The position numbers were made by a program, and so were the translations under genes. The notes below the pieces were generated by a model, which was not told where the DNA came from, made no database searches, and saw nothing but the letters and a program-made list of their open reading frames with translations. From DASYTH01 sp036002505 (GTDB taxonomy: Bacteria; Actinomycetota; Actinomycetes; Mycobacteriales; Pseudonocardiaceae), in contig NZ_DASYTH010000474.1 of the NCBI RefSeq assembly GCF_036002505.1, positions 1 through 64,000 of the forward strand: 64,000 nucleotides of DNA, written 5' to 3'. The stretch's first letter is position 1. Every line of letters starts with the position of its first letter. Below, piece after piece: positions 48,852-57,596 of the stretch.

Positions 48852-51800
48852 ATGAGTCGACCGTCCGGCATGCGCAGATCCCTCGTCGCGGCCCTCGGAT
48901 TCGCCGCCGCGGCGAGCCTCACCCTCACGGCGCCGGCCCACGCGGCGCCCACCCAGACCCCACGGCAGCCCACCGTGACGGCCCGGCACACCGTCACCCT
49001 GGTCACCGGCGACGTCGTCGAGCTGCACACCCTCTCCAACGGCGACGCCAACGCCACCCTCAAGCCTGCCGCCGGCCGGACGAACGTCAGCTACGCCAGC
49101 CGCAAGGTCTCCGACCAGCTGTACGTGATCCCGTCCGATGCGATGGCGCTGCTCGCCACCGGCAAGCTGGACGAGGAGCTGTTCAACATCACCGCGCTGG
49201 TGGCGAACGGCTACGACGACGCACGTAGCGGCGCGCTGCCGCTGATCGTGCAGTACGCGCCGGACCGGGCGCAGGCGCGGGCCCTCGCCGCGCCGGTGGG
49301 CACCACCGCGCGGCACACCCTGAACAGCATCAACGCCCAGTCGGTTCAGGAGAGCAAGGCCGGCGCCAGCTCGTTCTGGGCCACACTGTCCGATTCGGAC
49401 GGTCAGGTGACCGCGGCGGCCGCGTCGGTTCGGAAGATCTGGCTCAACCGCAGGGCGAACGTCACGCTCGCGGACAGCGTGCCGCAGGTGGGCGCGCCGC
49501 AGGCGTGGGCGGCCGGCTTCGACGGCACCGGGGTCAAGGTGGCCGTGCTGGACACCGGCATCGACGCCACGCATCCCGATCTGGACGGCGACAAGGTGGT
49601 GGCCGCGGAGAACTTCTCCGACGACACCGACGCCACCGACCACTTCGGACACGGCACCCATGTGGCGTCCATTGTGGCGGGCAAAGGCGTCGGCGCGCCG
49701 ACCGTGCGCAAGGGCGTGGCGCCGGGCGCGAGCCTGATCAACGCCAAGGTGCTCAACTCCGCCGGCTCCGGCTCGTTCGACCAGATCATCGCGGGCCTGG
49801 AGTGGGCCGCGGAGCAGGGCGCCGACGTGGCGAACATGAGCCTGGGCACCAACTCCCCCGCGCCGAACGGCGACGACCCGCTGACCCAGGCCGTGGATTC
49901 CATCAGCAAGTCCTCCGGCATGCTGATCGTGGTCGCGGCCGGGAACCTGGGCAGCGGCGAGTCCACGATCGCCAGTCCCGGCTGGGCGGACGAGGCGCTC
50001 ACCGTCGGGGCGGTGGACAAGAAGGACGGGCTGGCCGGGTTCTCCAGCCGTGGCCCCAGGTTGGGCGACTTCGGCGTGAAGCCGGACATCTCCGCGCCGG
50101 GCGTGGACATCGTGGCAGCCCGGGCGGCGGGCACCAACCTCGGCCCGATCGTGGACGGCAACTACCAGCAGCTGTCCGGAACCTCGATGGCCACCCCGCA
50201 CGTGGCCGGCGCCGCGGCGATCCTGGCGCAGCGTTTCCCCGGCTACAGCAACATACAGCTCAAGGACACCCTGATCTCGACGTCGAAGACGCAGCCCGAG
50301 CAGACCGTGTACGAGCAGGGCGGCGGGCGGCTGGACGTGGCCCGGGGGTACAGCCAGCAGGTGTACGCCAGCCCCGGCACGCTGAACCTCGGCTACTTCG
50401 CGTTCCCGCACACCGGGCAGCAGCCGGTGACGAAGACCGTCACCTACACCAACGACACCGCGGCCGACGTGACGCTCGCGCTGTCGCTCGATGTGTCCGG
50501 AAAGGACAGTGGGCCGGCGCCGGACGGGATGTTCTCGGTGAGCCAGCCCGGCGTGACCGTGCCGGCGGGCGGGAAGTCCGACGTCACCGTGACGGTCAAC
50601 CCGACCGCGGGGCGGCTGGACCAGTTCGGCGGTCATCTGGTGGCTTCGTCGGGTGACGTCGTTGTGCACACGACGATCGGCGCGCTCGTCGAGCCGGAGA
50701 TGTACAACGTCGAGGTGACCGGCATCGCCCGGGACGGCCGGCCGGCCGCGGTGATCAGCTGGGCGGAGCTGTGGAGCCTGCGGGACGGGCAGTTCCTGCA
50801 GAAGTTCTACTCCCAGGACAGCAACAAGGTCACCTTCCGGGTGCGGCCCGGGACGTACAACCTGGCCGGCTACCTGGCCACCGCGGACGCGGCGAACACG
50901 TTCGCGCTCGAGGTGGCGACCGTGGCCGACCCGCAGCTGGAGGTGACCGGCGACCGGGCGATCACGCTGGACGCGCGGACGGCGAAGCAGGTGCTGCTGG
51001 ACACCGCGAAACCGGTGGCGCCCACCACGTTCACGCTGTCCTACCACCGGGATGACGGGGACGAGCTGAATTTCCACAGCTCGTTCACGCTGAGCCCGCC
51101 GATCGCCCGCGGCTACGCCTCGCCGACGTCCACCGTGACCAAGGGGAACTTCGAGTTCTACAGCAAGTGGGACCTGGTGGCGCCGCCGCTGCTGGCCCGG
51201 GTGACCAAGCCGGACAAGATCCAGCTCGACCCGCAGCCGATGTCCAACGCCGTGCCGGTGGACGGCAAGCACAACCTGCCGCTGGTCTACGTCGGACTCG
51301 GCAAGCCGGAGGACTACGTAGGCCGGGACGTGCGCGGCAAGATCGCGCTGATCTCCCGCGGCGAGCTCACCTTCGCCACCAAGATCGCCAACGCCACCGC
51401 GGCCGGCGCGTTCGCGGCGATCATCTTCAACAACCGGCCCGGGGTTCTGCTCGCCGGCGCGGGCAATCCCGGTGAGGTGACCATCCACGGCCTCACCATC
51501 GAGCAGGCCGCCGGCACCATGCTCACCGACCTGCTCAAACAAGGACCGGTCAACGTCGAGATCTCCGGGACGCGGATCAGCCCGTACTTCTACGACCTGC
51601 TCCTCCCCGAGAAGCAACGGGTACCCGACTCGCTGACTTACACCATCGACAAGCGCAACACCGCGCAGATCCTGACGTCGTACACCGCCGACGTGCCCGT
51701 GCTCGGCGACGACGTGCGACACATCTCCCGGCCGTGGCCGACCTTCTCCGTCGGGTTCGTGCGGGACGTGCCCCGCCCGCTGGCGCGCACCTACTTCGTG

Positions 51801-52598
51801 TCCGCCAACGACACCGAGTGGCTGCACGTAGCCTGGTCCAACGCACCGTTCGACGGCGAGTTCGACCACGCCTACACCGCCTACTCACCGCGGGCGCTGC
51901 TCTCCGAGACCTGGTTCGGCCGGGTGTCCCGACCCGGTCCGTCCCCGCTCTGGGGACCGGCGGTGTCCCGGACCGGTGACCAGTTCATCATGGGCCTGTT
52001 CCCGCACTCCGACTCCGGCGGCCACTTCGGCTGGGGCGGCGGGACCGACGTGTACAGCTCCAAGCTGTTCATCAACAGCCAGCTGCTCCAGGAGATCCCG
52101 TCCTTCCCGGTCGGCTCCTTCCCGGCCTCGGCGTCCCCGGCCACCTACCGGTTGACATTGAGCGGAAAACGGGCCACACCATGGTCGACGTACTCCACCG
52201 AGACCAACACCACCTGGACCTTCAAGTCCAGCCGCCCGGCCGCCGAGGAGACCGAGCTACCCTCGCTGGTGCAGGTCGACTTCGACCTCGCGCTGGACGA
52301 CCTGAACCGTGCGCCCGACCAGTCGGCCTACACGTTCCGGCTCACCCCCGGCCACGTGGCCGGCACGTCCGGGGAGATCAAGACCGTCCAAGCCTGGGTC
52401 TCCTTCAACGACGGCGGCACATGGCGCAAAATCGACCTGGTCGCCCTCGGCAACGGGTCCTACCAGGCCACCGTCCAACACCCCAAACTAGCCAACACCA
52501 CCGGCGCCGTTTCCCTGCGCGTCAAGGCAACCGACACCACCGGCAACGCCCTCGACCAAACCGTGATCCGCGCCTACGGCCTCAAACCCGCGGCCTGA
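48852..52598 (+). CDS. Secreted subtilisin-like serine protease (S8) with PA insertion
   Basis: A 1248-residue secreted protease. Residues 1-31 are a signal peptide (MRRSLVAALGFAAAASLTLT, cleaved after AHA). The catalytic triad is intact: Asp234 in VAVLDTGID, His267 in DHFGHGTHVAS and Ser in GTSMATPHVAG, with the oxyanion Asn in VVAAGN. A PA-like segment (PEDYVGRDVRGKIALISRGE, then LTFATKIANATAAGAFAAII) follows near residue 830. The C-terminal part of about 400 residues, with a Fn3-like end, is typical of very large actinomycete subtilases. ATG 48852 has AAGGAGGA. It probably degrades extracellular protein and is controlled by the divergent LuxR pair. Confidence 0.93.
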   Translation: MSRPSGMRRSLVAALGFAAAASLTLTAPAHAAPTQTPRQPTVTARHTVTLVTGDVVELHTLSNGDANATLKPAAGRTNVSYASRKVSDQLYVIPSDAMALLATGKLDEELFNITALVANGYDDARSGALPLIVQYAPDRAQARALAAPVGTTARHTLNSINAQSVQESKAGASSFWATLSDSDGQVTAAAASVRKIWLNRRANVTLADSVPQVGAPQAWAAGFDGTGVKVAVLDTGIDATHPDLDGDKVVAAENFSDDTDATDHFGHGTHVASIVAGKGVGAPTVRKGVAPGASLINAKVLNSAGSGSFDQIIAGLEWAAEQGADVANMSLGTNSPAPNGDDPLTQAVDSISKSSGMLIVVAAGNLGSGESTIASPGWADEALTVGAVDKKDGLAGFSSRGPRLGDFGVKPDISAPGVDIVAARAAGTNLGPIVDGNYQQLSGTSMATPHVAGAAAILAQRFPGYSNIQLKDTLISTSKTQPEQTVYEQGGGRLDVARGYSQQVYASPGTLNLGYFAFPHTGQQPVTKTVTYTNDTAADVTLALSLDVSGKDSGPAPDGMFSVSQPGVTVPAGGKSDVTVTVNPTAGRLDQFGGHLVASSGDVVVHTTIGALVEPEMYNVEVTGIARDGRPAAVISWAELWSLRDGQFLQKFYSQDSNKVTFRVRPGTYNLAGYLATADAANTFALEVATVADPQLEVTGDRAITLDARTAKQVLLDTAKPVAPTTFTLSYHRDDGDELNFHSSFTLSPPIARGYASPTSTVTKGNFEFYSKWDLVAPPLLARVTKPDKIQLDPQPMSNAVPVDGKHNLPLVYVGLGKPEDYVGRDVRGKIALISRGELTFATKIANATAAGAFAAIIFNNRPGVLLAGAGNPGEVTIHGLTIEQAAGTMLTDLLKQGPVNVEISGTRISPYFYDLLLPEKQRVPDSLTYTIDKRNTAQILTSYTADVPVLGDDVRHISRPWPTFSVGFVRDVPRPLARTYFVSANDTEWLHVAWSNAPFDGEFDHAYTAYSPRALLSETWFGRVSRPGPSPLWGPAVSRTGDQFIMGLFPHSDSGGHFGWGGGTDVYSSKLFINSQLLQEIPSFPVGSFPASASPATYRLTLSGKRATPWSTYSTETNTTWTFKSSRPAAEETELPSLVQVDFDLALDDLNRAPDQSAYTFRLTPGHVAGTSGEIKTVQAWVSFNDGGTWRKIDLVALGNGSYQATVQHPKLANTTGAVSLRVKATDTTGNALDQTVIRAYGLKPAA

Positions 52599-52607
52599 GG
52601 AGGGCGA

Positions 52608-52652
52608 TGAAAGCGTCCTTCCTCACCTCCAGCGTGAGGAAGGACGCTTTCA
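52608..52652. terminator. Perfect 19-bp hairpin, AAGG/CCTT family
   Basis: TGAAAGCGTCCTTCCTCAC (52608-52626) and GTGAGGAAGGACGCTTTCA (52634-52652) pair perfectly around a 7-base loop. It sits between the convergent subtilase and LAL-regulator genes; its right arm overlaps the regulator's stop codon. Confidence 0.92.
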
Positions 52653-55493
52653 CCGCACTGCGGCCTCGCGGGCAATCTCGATCCGAGAGCGAACCCCAAG
52701 TTTGGCCAGTATGTGCGACACATGCGTGCCGACCGTCCGCGGCGACAGCACCAACTGCTCCGCAATCTGCCGATTCGGCAACCCCTCGGCCACCATCTCG
52801 GCGATCCTCATCTCGGTCGGCGTGAGGGCACCCCAACCCGTCGTGGCCCGCCGGTGTTTTGCCCGCGGACCCCGACGGATTCCGTGCTGCCGAAGCTGTG
52901 CACGCAAGTGCCCCAGGTCCCAGCTCGCGCCGAGCCCGTCGTAAGTATCGTGGGCACGCGTGAACGCATCTCGTGCGGAGTTGTGGTCACCGCGGCTGGC
53001 GAACCCAATGGCGGCGGCCTCACAAGCTCGGGCGCGCAGCAGCGGCCGTCCGGCCTCGTTGTAGCTTTCGGCCGCTTGCAGTAGTAAGGAGGGGTCGTCG
53101 TTCAACAGCCCACGGCAGTATCCTGCTGCGGCGAGGCGGTGCGGTACCTGAGACCGAGCGGCAAGCCTGTCCACTTGGTCGGCGATGTCTGTGGCGATGT
53201 CGGTCTTCCCCGTGATTACCGCCAAACGTGCAGCTTCGGGGAGCAGATCCTCCATCTCCCCCAGCTCTTCTACTTGATTGGCAGCACCTTCGGTGAGCAC
53301 GGCAAGTGCGGCGTCGGGGGCGCCGGAGACTTCGTGGTCGAGGCTACGAGCCAGTGCCAACGAGAACACAACTCGATTGCCAATCCGCTCCGCGCTGGGC
53401 TCGGCGATGGTCAGCAACTGCCGGGCGGTTGCCGGATCGCCGCGGTGGAAGGCAATGGCGGCAGCGATGCCTCGGTCGCAGCAAGTCGCACTCGGATCTT
53501 TGAACTCGTCCGGAAGGATGTCCACCTCGGTCAGCGCATCATCCCAACGGCCGACCTCGAATAGCAGTTCGCCTAATGCAGTTTGCGCCTGCGCCAGCCG
53601 AACCAGGCTGCCCGCCTCATCAGCAAGCTGGCAGACTCGTTCGGCCGCCGCAATCGCCTCTGCGTAGCGGTCGGTGTCCCCGAGAGCAACCGTCTGGTTG
53701 ATGCGCAGCAGTAAGCCGAGATCGGTGAGACCCGGGTTGTCTCCAACGACGGACAAGGCACGATCAAACAGAGGAAGCGCACCGGCGATGTCCCCACGCG
53801 TCCCCAACACGATGGTCAGCACGTGCAGGGACCAGCCGATGGCCCATCGGTCGTCGGCCTCTTCGGCCGTGCGCAAGGCCTCTGTGGCAACTTGGCCGGC
53901 GACGCCGACTTCACCAAGATCCCAATGTGCCCGTGCAGTCAGCACGAGCAATCGGGCTCGTTGCTGCGCCGAAATCGCTGGCACGGCAAGCGCCTGAGAC
54001 AGTGCTTCGAGGGACTCATCAGACTTGCCCATCATTCTTCGGCACTGCGTTAGCGTCGAGTGAAGATCGATGAGTAGGTCAGGCTCGCCGATCACCGACA
54101 TAGCCCGGGTGATGACTCGCTCCGCGCCGACGCTGTTTCCGCTGCGGTGCAACGCATCTGCCAACCGGCCGGCAAGAATCGCACCCCGCCTCGTAGTCGC
54201 GGCCAGCCGGCGAGTCGCCTGCCGCAGTAGGTGCACCGCAGCCTGCGGGGCCCGCGCGACGAGTGTCGGCGCCGCGTCGACCAGCCAGTTCAGTAGGGTG
54301 TCGTCCAGCGGGCCAGCGCCTGGAGATTCGACCGCACGCAACAGCTGCCGAGCGACGCGGGTGATCGGCACGCCAGCCTCAGCCAATGCCTTGGCAGCAT
54401 CCAGATGCCAGGCCGGACGGACTGCGGCCGGAATATCGTCATAGAGCGCATCACGGATCAAGGGATGCCGGAAGGACAAGCGCTCCCCAGCCTCCTCGAG
54501 TACCCCTGCGGCGAGAGCCTCGTCGATCACGGGAACCAGTTCGGTCACGCGCTGGCCGAGCACTATGGCCAGATCGGACACCAAGAACTCCACGCCTAGC
54601 AAGGCCGCAGCTTGGAGTCCCGCACGCATCTCCCGTGACAAGAAGTCCAGCCGTTGTGCGATGGCGGCGACCAGCGACTCCGGAACGGGTCCGCCGGCCA
54701 CCTTGACGACCCCTGCAGTGTCGACGCTGATGCGCTTCGCGCGAGCTAGGCCTGCTATCAACTCACTTGCGTACAGCGGGTTTCCCGCCGCACCATCCGC
54801 CAGCTCCAGCAGGTCCGCACCGGGCTTGGCGCCAACTATCCCACTGATCAACTTGGCAACGGATGCTGCTGGGAGCGGACCGAGCGTGATCGTGCCCTCC
54901 GCCCCAACCGCACGATGCACCGCGAGCAGCTCGTCGCGCTGGGGTACCGGACGCGTCGTGCCGATTAACAGCAACGGCGCGCGCTCGGCCGAGCGGACAA
55001 GCCATTCCCACACGCTGAGGGTTGCTGGATCGGCCCACTGCAAGTCATCGATGATCAGCAGGGTCGACATCGTGGAACACAGTTCGGCTACCAGCGTGAG
55101 CATCTGCTCAGAAGCCGCCACGATGGCGTCGGCGCTGCTTCCGAGCTCGTCCTGGAGTAGCCGCAGGATGGTGGCCAGCCGGGGCTCTCCCGCGGATTCC
55201 CGTGCCCGCAAGGCATCCAGCAACGGCTGAAGTGGCAGCGCCTGCCCTAGTTCGTCGCACGCTGCGCGGAAAACCTGGCAGCCGCGCCGTTCGGCAACCG
55301 CCGCAGCTGCCCGCACAAGTGAGGACTTGCCGATACCGGGTTCACCCTCGATCAACGCGGCCCGACCGGTGCCGTCCACGAGGTCGTCGACCCATCCGGT
55401 GAGCTGGGCGAGCTCGACGTCCCTGCCGACAAGGGTGGTCGCACCCGGCATCCTTCGACAGTACGACGTCACCTGAAAATGGACAACGTCCAT
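52650..55493 (-). CDS. Large ATP-binding LuxR (LAL) regulator
   Basis: A 947-residue LAL protein. Residues about 20-330 form a STAND-like ATPase: P-loop IEGEPGIGKSSLVRAAAAVA, Walker B TLLIIDDLQWADPATLS. Residues about 380-840 are helical and TPR-like. Residues about 880-945 are a LuxR helix-turn-helix (TPTEMRIAEMVAEGLPNRQI, then AEQLVLSPRTVGTHVSHILA). LAL proteins activate clusters for secondary metabolites or sugar use. ATG 55493 is the longest start; ATG 55451 (MPGATTLVGRD) is closer to the conserved part. It lies next to a secreted-peptide gene that starts about 240 bp upstream on the opposite strand. Confidence 0.9.
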   Translation of the reverse strand: MDVVHFQVTSYCRRMPGATTLVGRDVELAQLTGWVDDLVDGTGRAALIEGEPGIGKSSLVRAAAAVAERRGCQVFRAACDELGQALPLQPLLDALRARESAGEPRLATILRLLQDELGSSADAIVAASEQMLTLVAELCSTMSTLLIIDDLQWADPATLSVWEWLVRSAERAPLLLIGTTRPVPQRDELLAVHRAVGAEGTITLGPLPAASVAKLISGIVGAKPGADLLELADGAAGNPLYASELIAGLARAKRISVDTAGVVKVAGGPVPESLVAAIAQRLDFLSREMRAGLQAAALLGVEFLVSDLAIVLGQRVTELVPVIDEALAAGVLEEAGERLSFRHPLIRDALYDDIPAAVRPAWHLDAAKALAEAGVPITRVARQLLRAVESPGAGPLDDTLLNWLVDAAPTLVARAPQAAVHLLRQATRRLAATTRRGAILAGRLADALHRSGNSVGAERVITRAMSVIGEPDLLIDLHSTLTQCRRMMGKSDESLEALSQALAVPAISAQQRARLLVLTARAHWDLGEVGVAGQVATEALRTAEEADDRWAIGWSLHVLTIVLGTRGDIAGALPLFDRALSVVGDNPGLTDLGLLLRINQTVALGDTDRYAEAIAAAERVCQLADEAGSLVRLAQAQTALGELLFEVGRWDDALTEVDILPDEFKDPSATCCDRGIAAAIAFHRGDPATARQLLTIAEPSAERIGNRVVFSLALARSLDHEVSGAPDAALAVLTEGAANQVEELGEMEDLLPEAARLAVITGKTDIATDIADQVDRLAARSQVPHRLAAAGYCRGLLNDDPSLLLQAAESYNEAGRPLLRARACEAAAIGFASRGDHNSARDAFTRAHDTYDGLGASWDLGHLRAQLRQHGIRRGPRAKHRRATTGWGALTPTEMRIAEMVAEGLPNRQIAEQLVLSPRTVGTHVSHILAKLGVRSRIEIAREAAVR

Positions 55494-55730
55494 CCGAGCG
55501 ACAGCCGGACCTGGTTGGTGCTGTCGCCGTGACGGAATCGTTACTATCTGTACACCTTTTCTTAACTCTGAGTATTGACTCGTTATTGACTTTTTAAATC
55601 CGTCATGGGATCGTTTTGGTGGAAAGAGTATGTTAGCTGATCTCTATACCAACTTCCCGCCACCAGGTTTTAGGGGTGCGCTAACCTCTCTTTCACTGTC
55701 ATTTATCGGGCCTATGTCGGGGAGGCCAAA
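55494..55730. other. AT-rich intergenic region between the LAL and small peptide genes
   Basis: These 237 bp contain far more A and T than the rest of the window (runs such as CTTTTTAAATCC and CCTTTTCTTAAC). They should contain the divergent promoters of the LAL gene and the peptide gene at 55731. No recognised gene is present. Low GC suggests foreign or strongly regulated DNA. Confidence 0.6.
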
Positions 55731-55859
55731 ATGCGTATTACAAGGGCAATCGTAGCTGTCATGGTATCGATGCTGGTGACGTTTGGAGTGCTTAGCACTA
55801 CTGTCGCCAGCGCCGACCCAGACATGTACCACAACGGCAGCATATCCAGCAACGGCTAA
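55731..55859 (+). CDS. Secreted 42-residue peptide
   Basis: A small ORF with a perfect setting: GGGGAGG five bases before ATG 55731. The N-terminus is a Sec signal (MRITRAIVAVMVSMLVTFGV, then LSTTVASA) with an A-S-A cleavage site after residue 28. The predicted mature peptide is 14 residues, DPDMYHNGSISSNG, without Cys. Because it is too short for a normal gene finder it is easily missed. It is divergent from the LAL regulator and embedded in AT-rich DNA. It could be a signalling peptide or an antimicrobial; there is no family that I recognise. Expression is suggested only by the ribosome-binding site and signal peptide. Confidence 0.6.
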   Translation: MRITRAIVAVMVSMLVTFGVLSTTVASADPDMYHNGSISSNG

Positions 55860-55939
55860 CGAATTGGCGGGAAATCCAATTTTTCTGGCTGGCTCGAGGT
55901 CCCAGTGGCAAACCGTGGGTTTCGTGTGCCTGCGAGTGG

Positions 55940-56251
55940 TCATGGTTTGCCACCGGCCGCGATCATTGTTCGGCCGGGCTCGATCTGCCGTCGCAGATGC
56001 GGGCCTGGGACCTCGATTACCGGACCGGCGTCGCTGTGGTGTGTCGGGCCACGACGCTTCGCCCGGTCCTGCAGTGCGCGGCCTAGGGTTACGAGGCGTC
56101 CGGCCAGGTGGGCCTCGTCGGCCACGCTGACTTGCTCCCGTCGGCCGGCATCCGCGTCGAGGAGCAGGAGCACGAACCGAGCGATGTGGTTGTTGACGCT
56201 CGACAGCTCGGCCATGAGCTCTAACTCGTCATGCCAGTCGGGAGAAGTCAC
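55940..56251 (-). CDS. Hypothetical protein, 103 residues
   Basis: A small ORF (GTG 56251) with AAGGGTGG upstream. The first 65 residues look like a helical protein (TSPDWHDELELMAELSSVNN, then HIARFVLLLLDADAGRREQV), whereas the C-terminal part is Gly/Pro/Arg-rich and less protein-like. No family is recognised. Coding status is uncertain. It lies convergent to the secreted-peptide gene, 80 bp away. Confidence 0.4.
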   Translation of the reverse strand: MTSPDWHDELELMAELSSVNNHIARFVLLLLDADAGRREQVSVADEAHLAGRLVTLGRALQDRAKRRGPTHHSDAGPVIEVPGPHLRRQIEPGRTMIAAGGKP

Positions 56252-56392
56252 TAGGCCACCCTTGACCTAGGGTCATGTCGAGACATCGGTCAAGTGACGG
56301 ATATCTAGCCTGCCGCGCTCGCGGCAACTTTGCCGGGATTCGGGACCCTGTCGGGGCCGGCCCGGCCTCTCTTTTGTCCCCAGTGGACATTA

Positions 56393-56758
56393 TCAGCCGG
56401 AGGTGTCCTGCACTGACCAGCGGTTGCCGTCTGGATCGGTGAAGAACACGAACGCGCCACCGGGGCCGCGGGTGACGTCGCTGACGTCCACGCCGCGGCC
56501 GGCGAGCTCGGCGCGGGCGGCGTCGATGTCGTCGACCACGAGCTGCATGCCGGCGGCCGTGCCCGGCTCGGAATCGATGACGCCCTTGCCGATGGCGATC
56601 GAGCACGGCGAGCCGGGCGGGGTCAGCTGGACGAAGCGCAGGTTCTCGCTGACCGTGTGGTCGTGGTCGACGGTGAAGCCGGCCTTCTCCGCGTAGAACT
56701 CCTTGGCCCGGTCCACGTCGGACACCGGCACGATCACCAGCTCGAGCTTGAAATCCAT
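56393..56758 (-). CDS. VOC-family (glyoxalase/bleomycin-resistance-like) protein
   Basis: A 121-residue VOC protein. KLELVIVPVSDVDRAKEFYA, then EKAGFTVDHDHTV is the standard N-terminal unit. GMQLVVDDIDAARAELAGRG and FVFFTDPDGNRWSVQDTSG form the second. It has one domain, so it probably works as a dimer. Members act in antibiotic binding, isomerisation or lyase reactions; none can be selected here. ATG 56758 matches the usual start; no ribosome-binding site is seen, so translation may be leaderless. Confidence 0.85.
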   Translation of the reverse strand: MDFKLELVIVPVSDVDRAKEFYAEKAGFTVDHDHTVSENLRFVQLTPPGSPCSIAIGKGVIDSEPGTAAGMQLVVDDIDAARAELAGRGVDVSDVTRGPGGAFVFFTDPDGNRWSVQDTSG

Positions 56759-56777
56759 GGAGGGGACGGTATCACCA

Positions 56778-56822
56778 TGAAGGGTCCCTTCAGGACGTTC
56801 AGCGCCCTGGAGGGACCCTTCA
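56778..56822. terminator. Hairpin, AAGG/CCTT family
   Basis: TGAAGGGTCCCTTCAGG (56778-56794) pairs with 56806-56822 with one mismatch. It lies after the ycnI stop codon (the copper operon reads leftward) and before the VOC gene, both on the minus strand. Confidence 0.85.
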
Positions 56823-56835
56823 CCGCGTGTGACGG

Positions 56836-57576
56836 CTACGCCGCCGCTTCATCACCCCCTCTGCGCCGGGCGGTGCGGACCGCTATCAGCACCGCCCAGA
56901 GGGCGGCCAGTACGGCGGCCGCGGTGGCCGCGAGGGCCCACCACGCGACGGGTGGCGTGCCGCCGCCCGTCGTCGTGGTCGCGGCGGCCGTTGCGAGGTG
57001 TCCGGCGTGTTCGCTGTCGGCCGTGGAGCCGGCGGGGGTGAGGGCGAGCACCGCAGCCGGATGCTCCGGCTCGGGTGCGCCCTCGACCGCCGGTTCGTCG
57101 ATCCACCGGACGACCTGGCCGTCACTGTAGGTCTGGAGGACCTTGAAGACGGCCCGGTCGGCCTTGGGCAATGGACCGGCCGACACCCGGAACACCTCGT
57201 ACTCGCCCGGTTTGACGGCCGTGTCAGGGCTCGCCGCGCTCCACTCGATCTGGCTGACCGCCTGGGTCACCTGCCCACCGTGGCCGTCCGGAACCGGAGC
57301 GGCCACGGGGGCCTTGGTGACTTTGTACGTCCACCCCGGGTGGGGCAGCACGGACACCGAGGCGATCGGCGTGTCGGTGGGGAACGCGACCTGGAGCTTC
57401 ACCGTGGAGGCGGTGTCGCTCTCGGTGGGCACCTGGAAGGCGATCTCCGCGTGCCCGCCCTGCACCGCATCGGAAGAGTGCACTGTCACGTGCGCGCCGG
57501 CGATGAAGCCCGCGCCCAGCATGAGTCCACCCGAGACGGTTGCCACGACGCCAAGCCGGGCGAGTAGCCGGGACAT
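56836..57576 (-). CDS. ycnI: YcnI-family copper-binding membrane protein
   Basis: A 246-residue protein: signal peptide (MSRLLARLGVVATVSGGLML and GAGFIAGA), a DUF1775 domain (HVTVHSSDAVQGGHAEIAFQ), and one transmembrane helix (about residues 212-235) with a basic tail. Cleavage after IAGA would leave the His of HVTVHSSD as the new N-terminal residue. In characterised YcnI the N-terminal His with a Glu and a Trp binds Cu(II); WTYKVTKAPV is a candidate region for the Trp. It probably acts in extracytoplasmic copper handling. It is the last gene of the copper operon, 20 bp after the oxidase. Confidence 0.9.
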   Translation of the reverse strand: MSRLLARLGVVATVSGGLMLGAGFIAGAHVTVHSSDAVQGGHAEIAFQVPTESDTASTVKLQVAFPTDTPIASVSVLPHPGWTYKVTKAPVAAPVPDGHGGQVTQAVSQIEWSAASPDTAVKPGEYEVFRVSAGPLPKADRAVFKVLQTYSDGQVVRWIDEPAVEGAPEPEHPAAVLALTPAGSTADSEHAGHLATAAATTTTGGGTPPVAWWALAATAAAVLAALWAVLIAVRTARRRGGDEAAA

Positions 57577-57596
57577 TCTCTACTTCACCTCCCTGT

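Noticed and set aside
48717..51869. 1050-residue ORF antisense to the subtilase
   Set aside because: No recognisable domains and shadow-type composition; the plus strand has an intact S8 triad and signal peptide.
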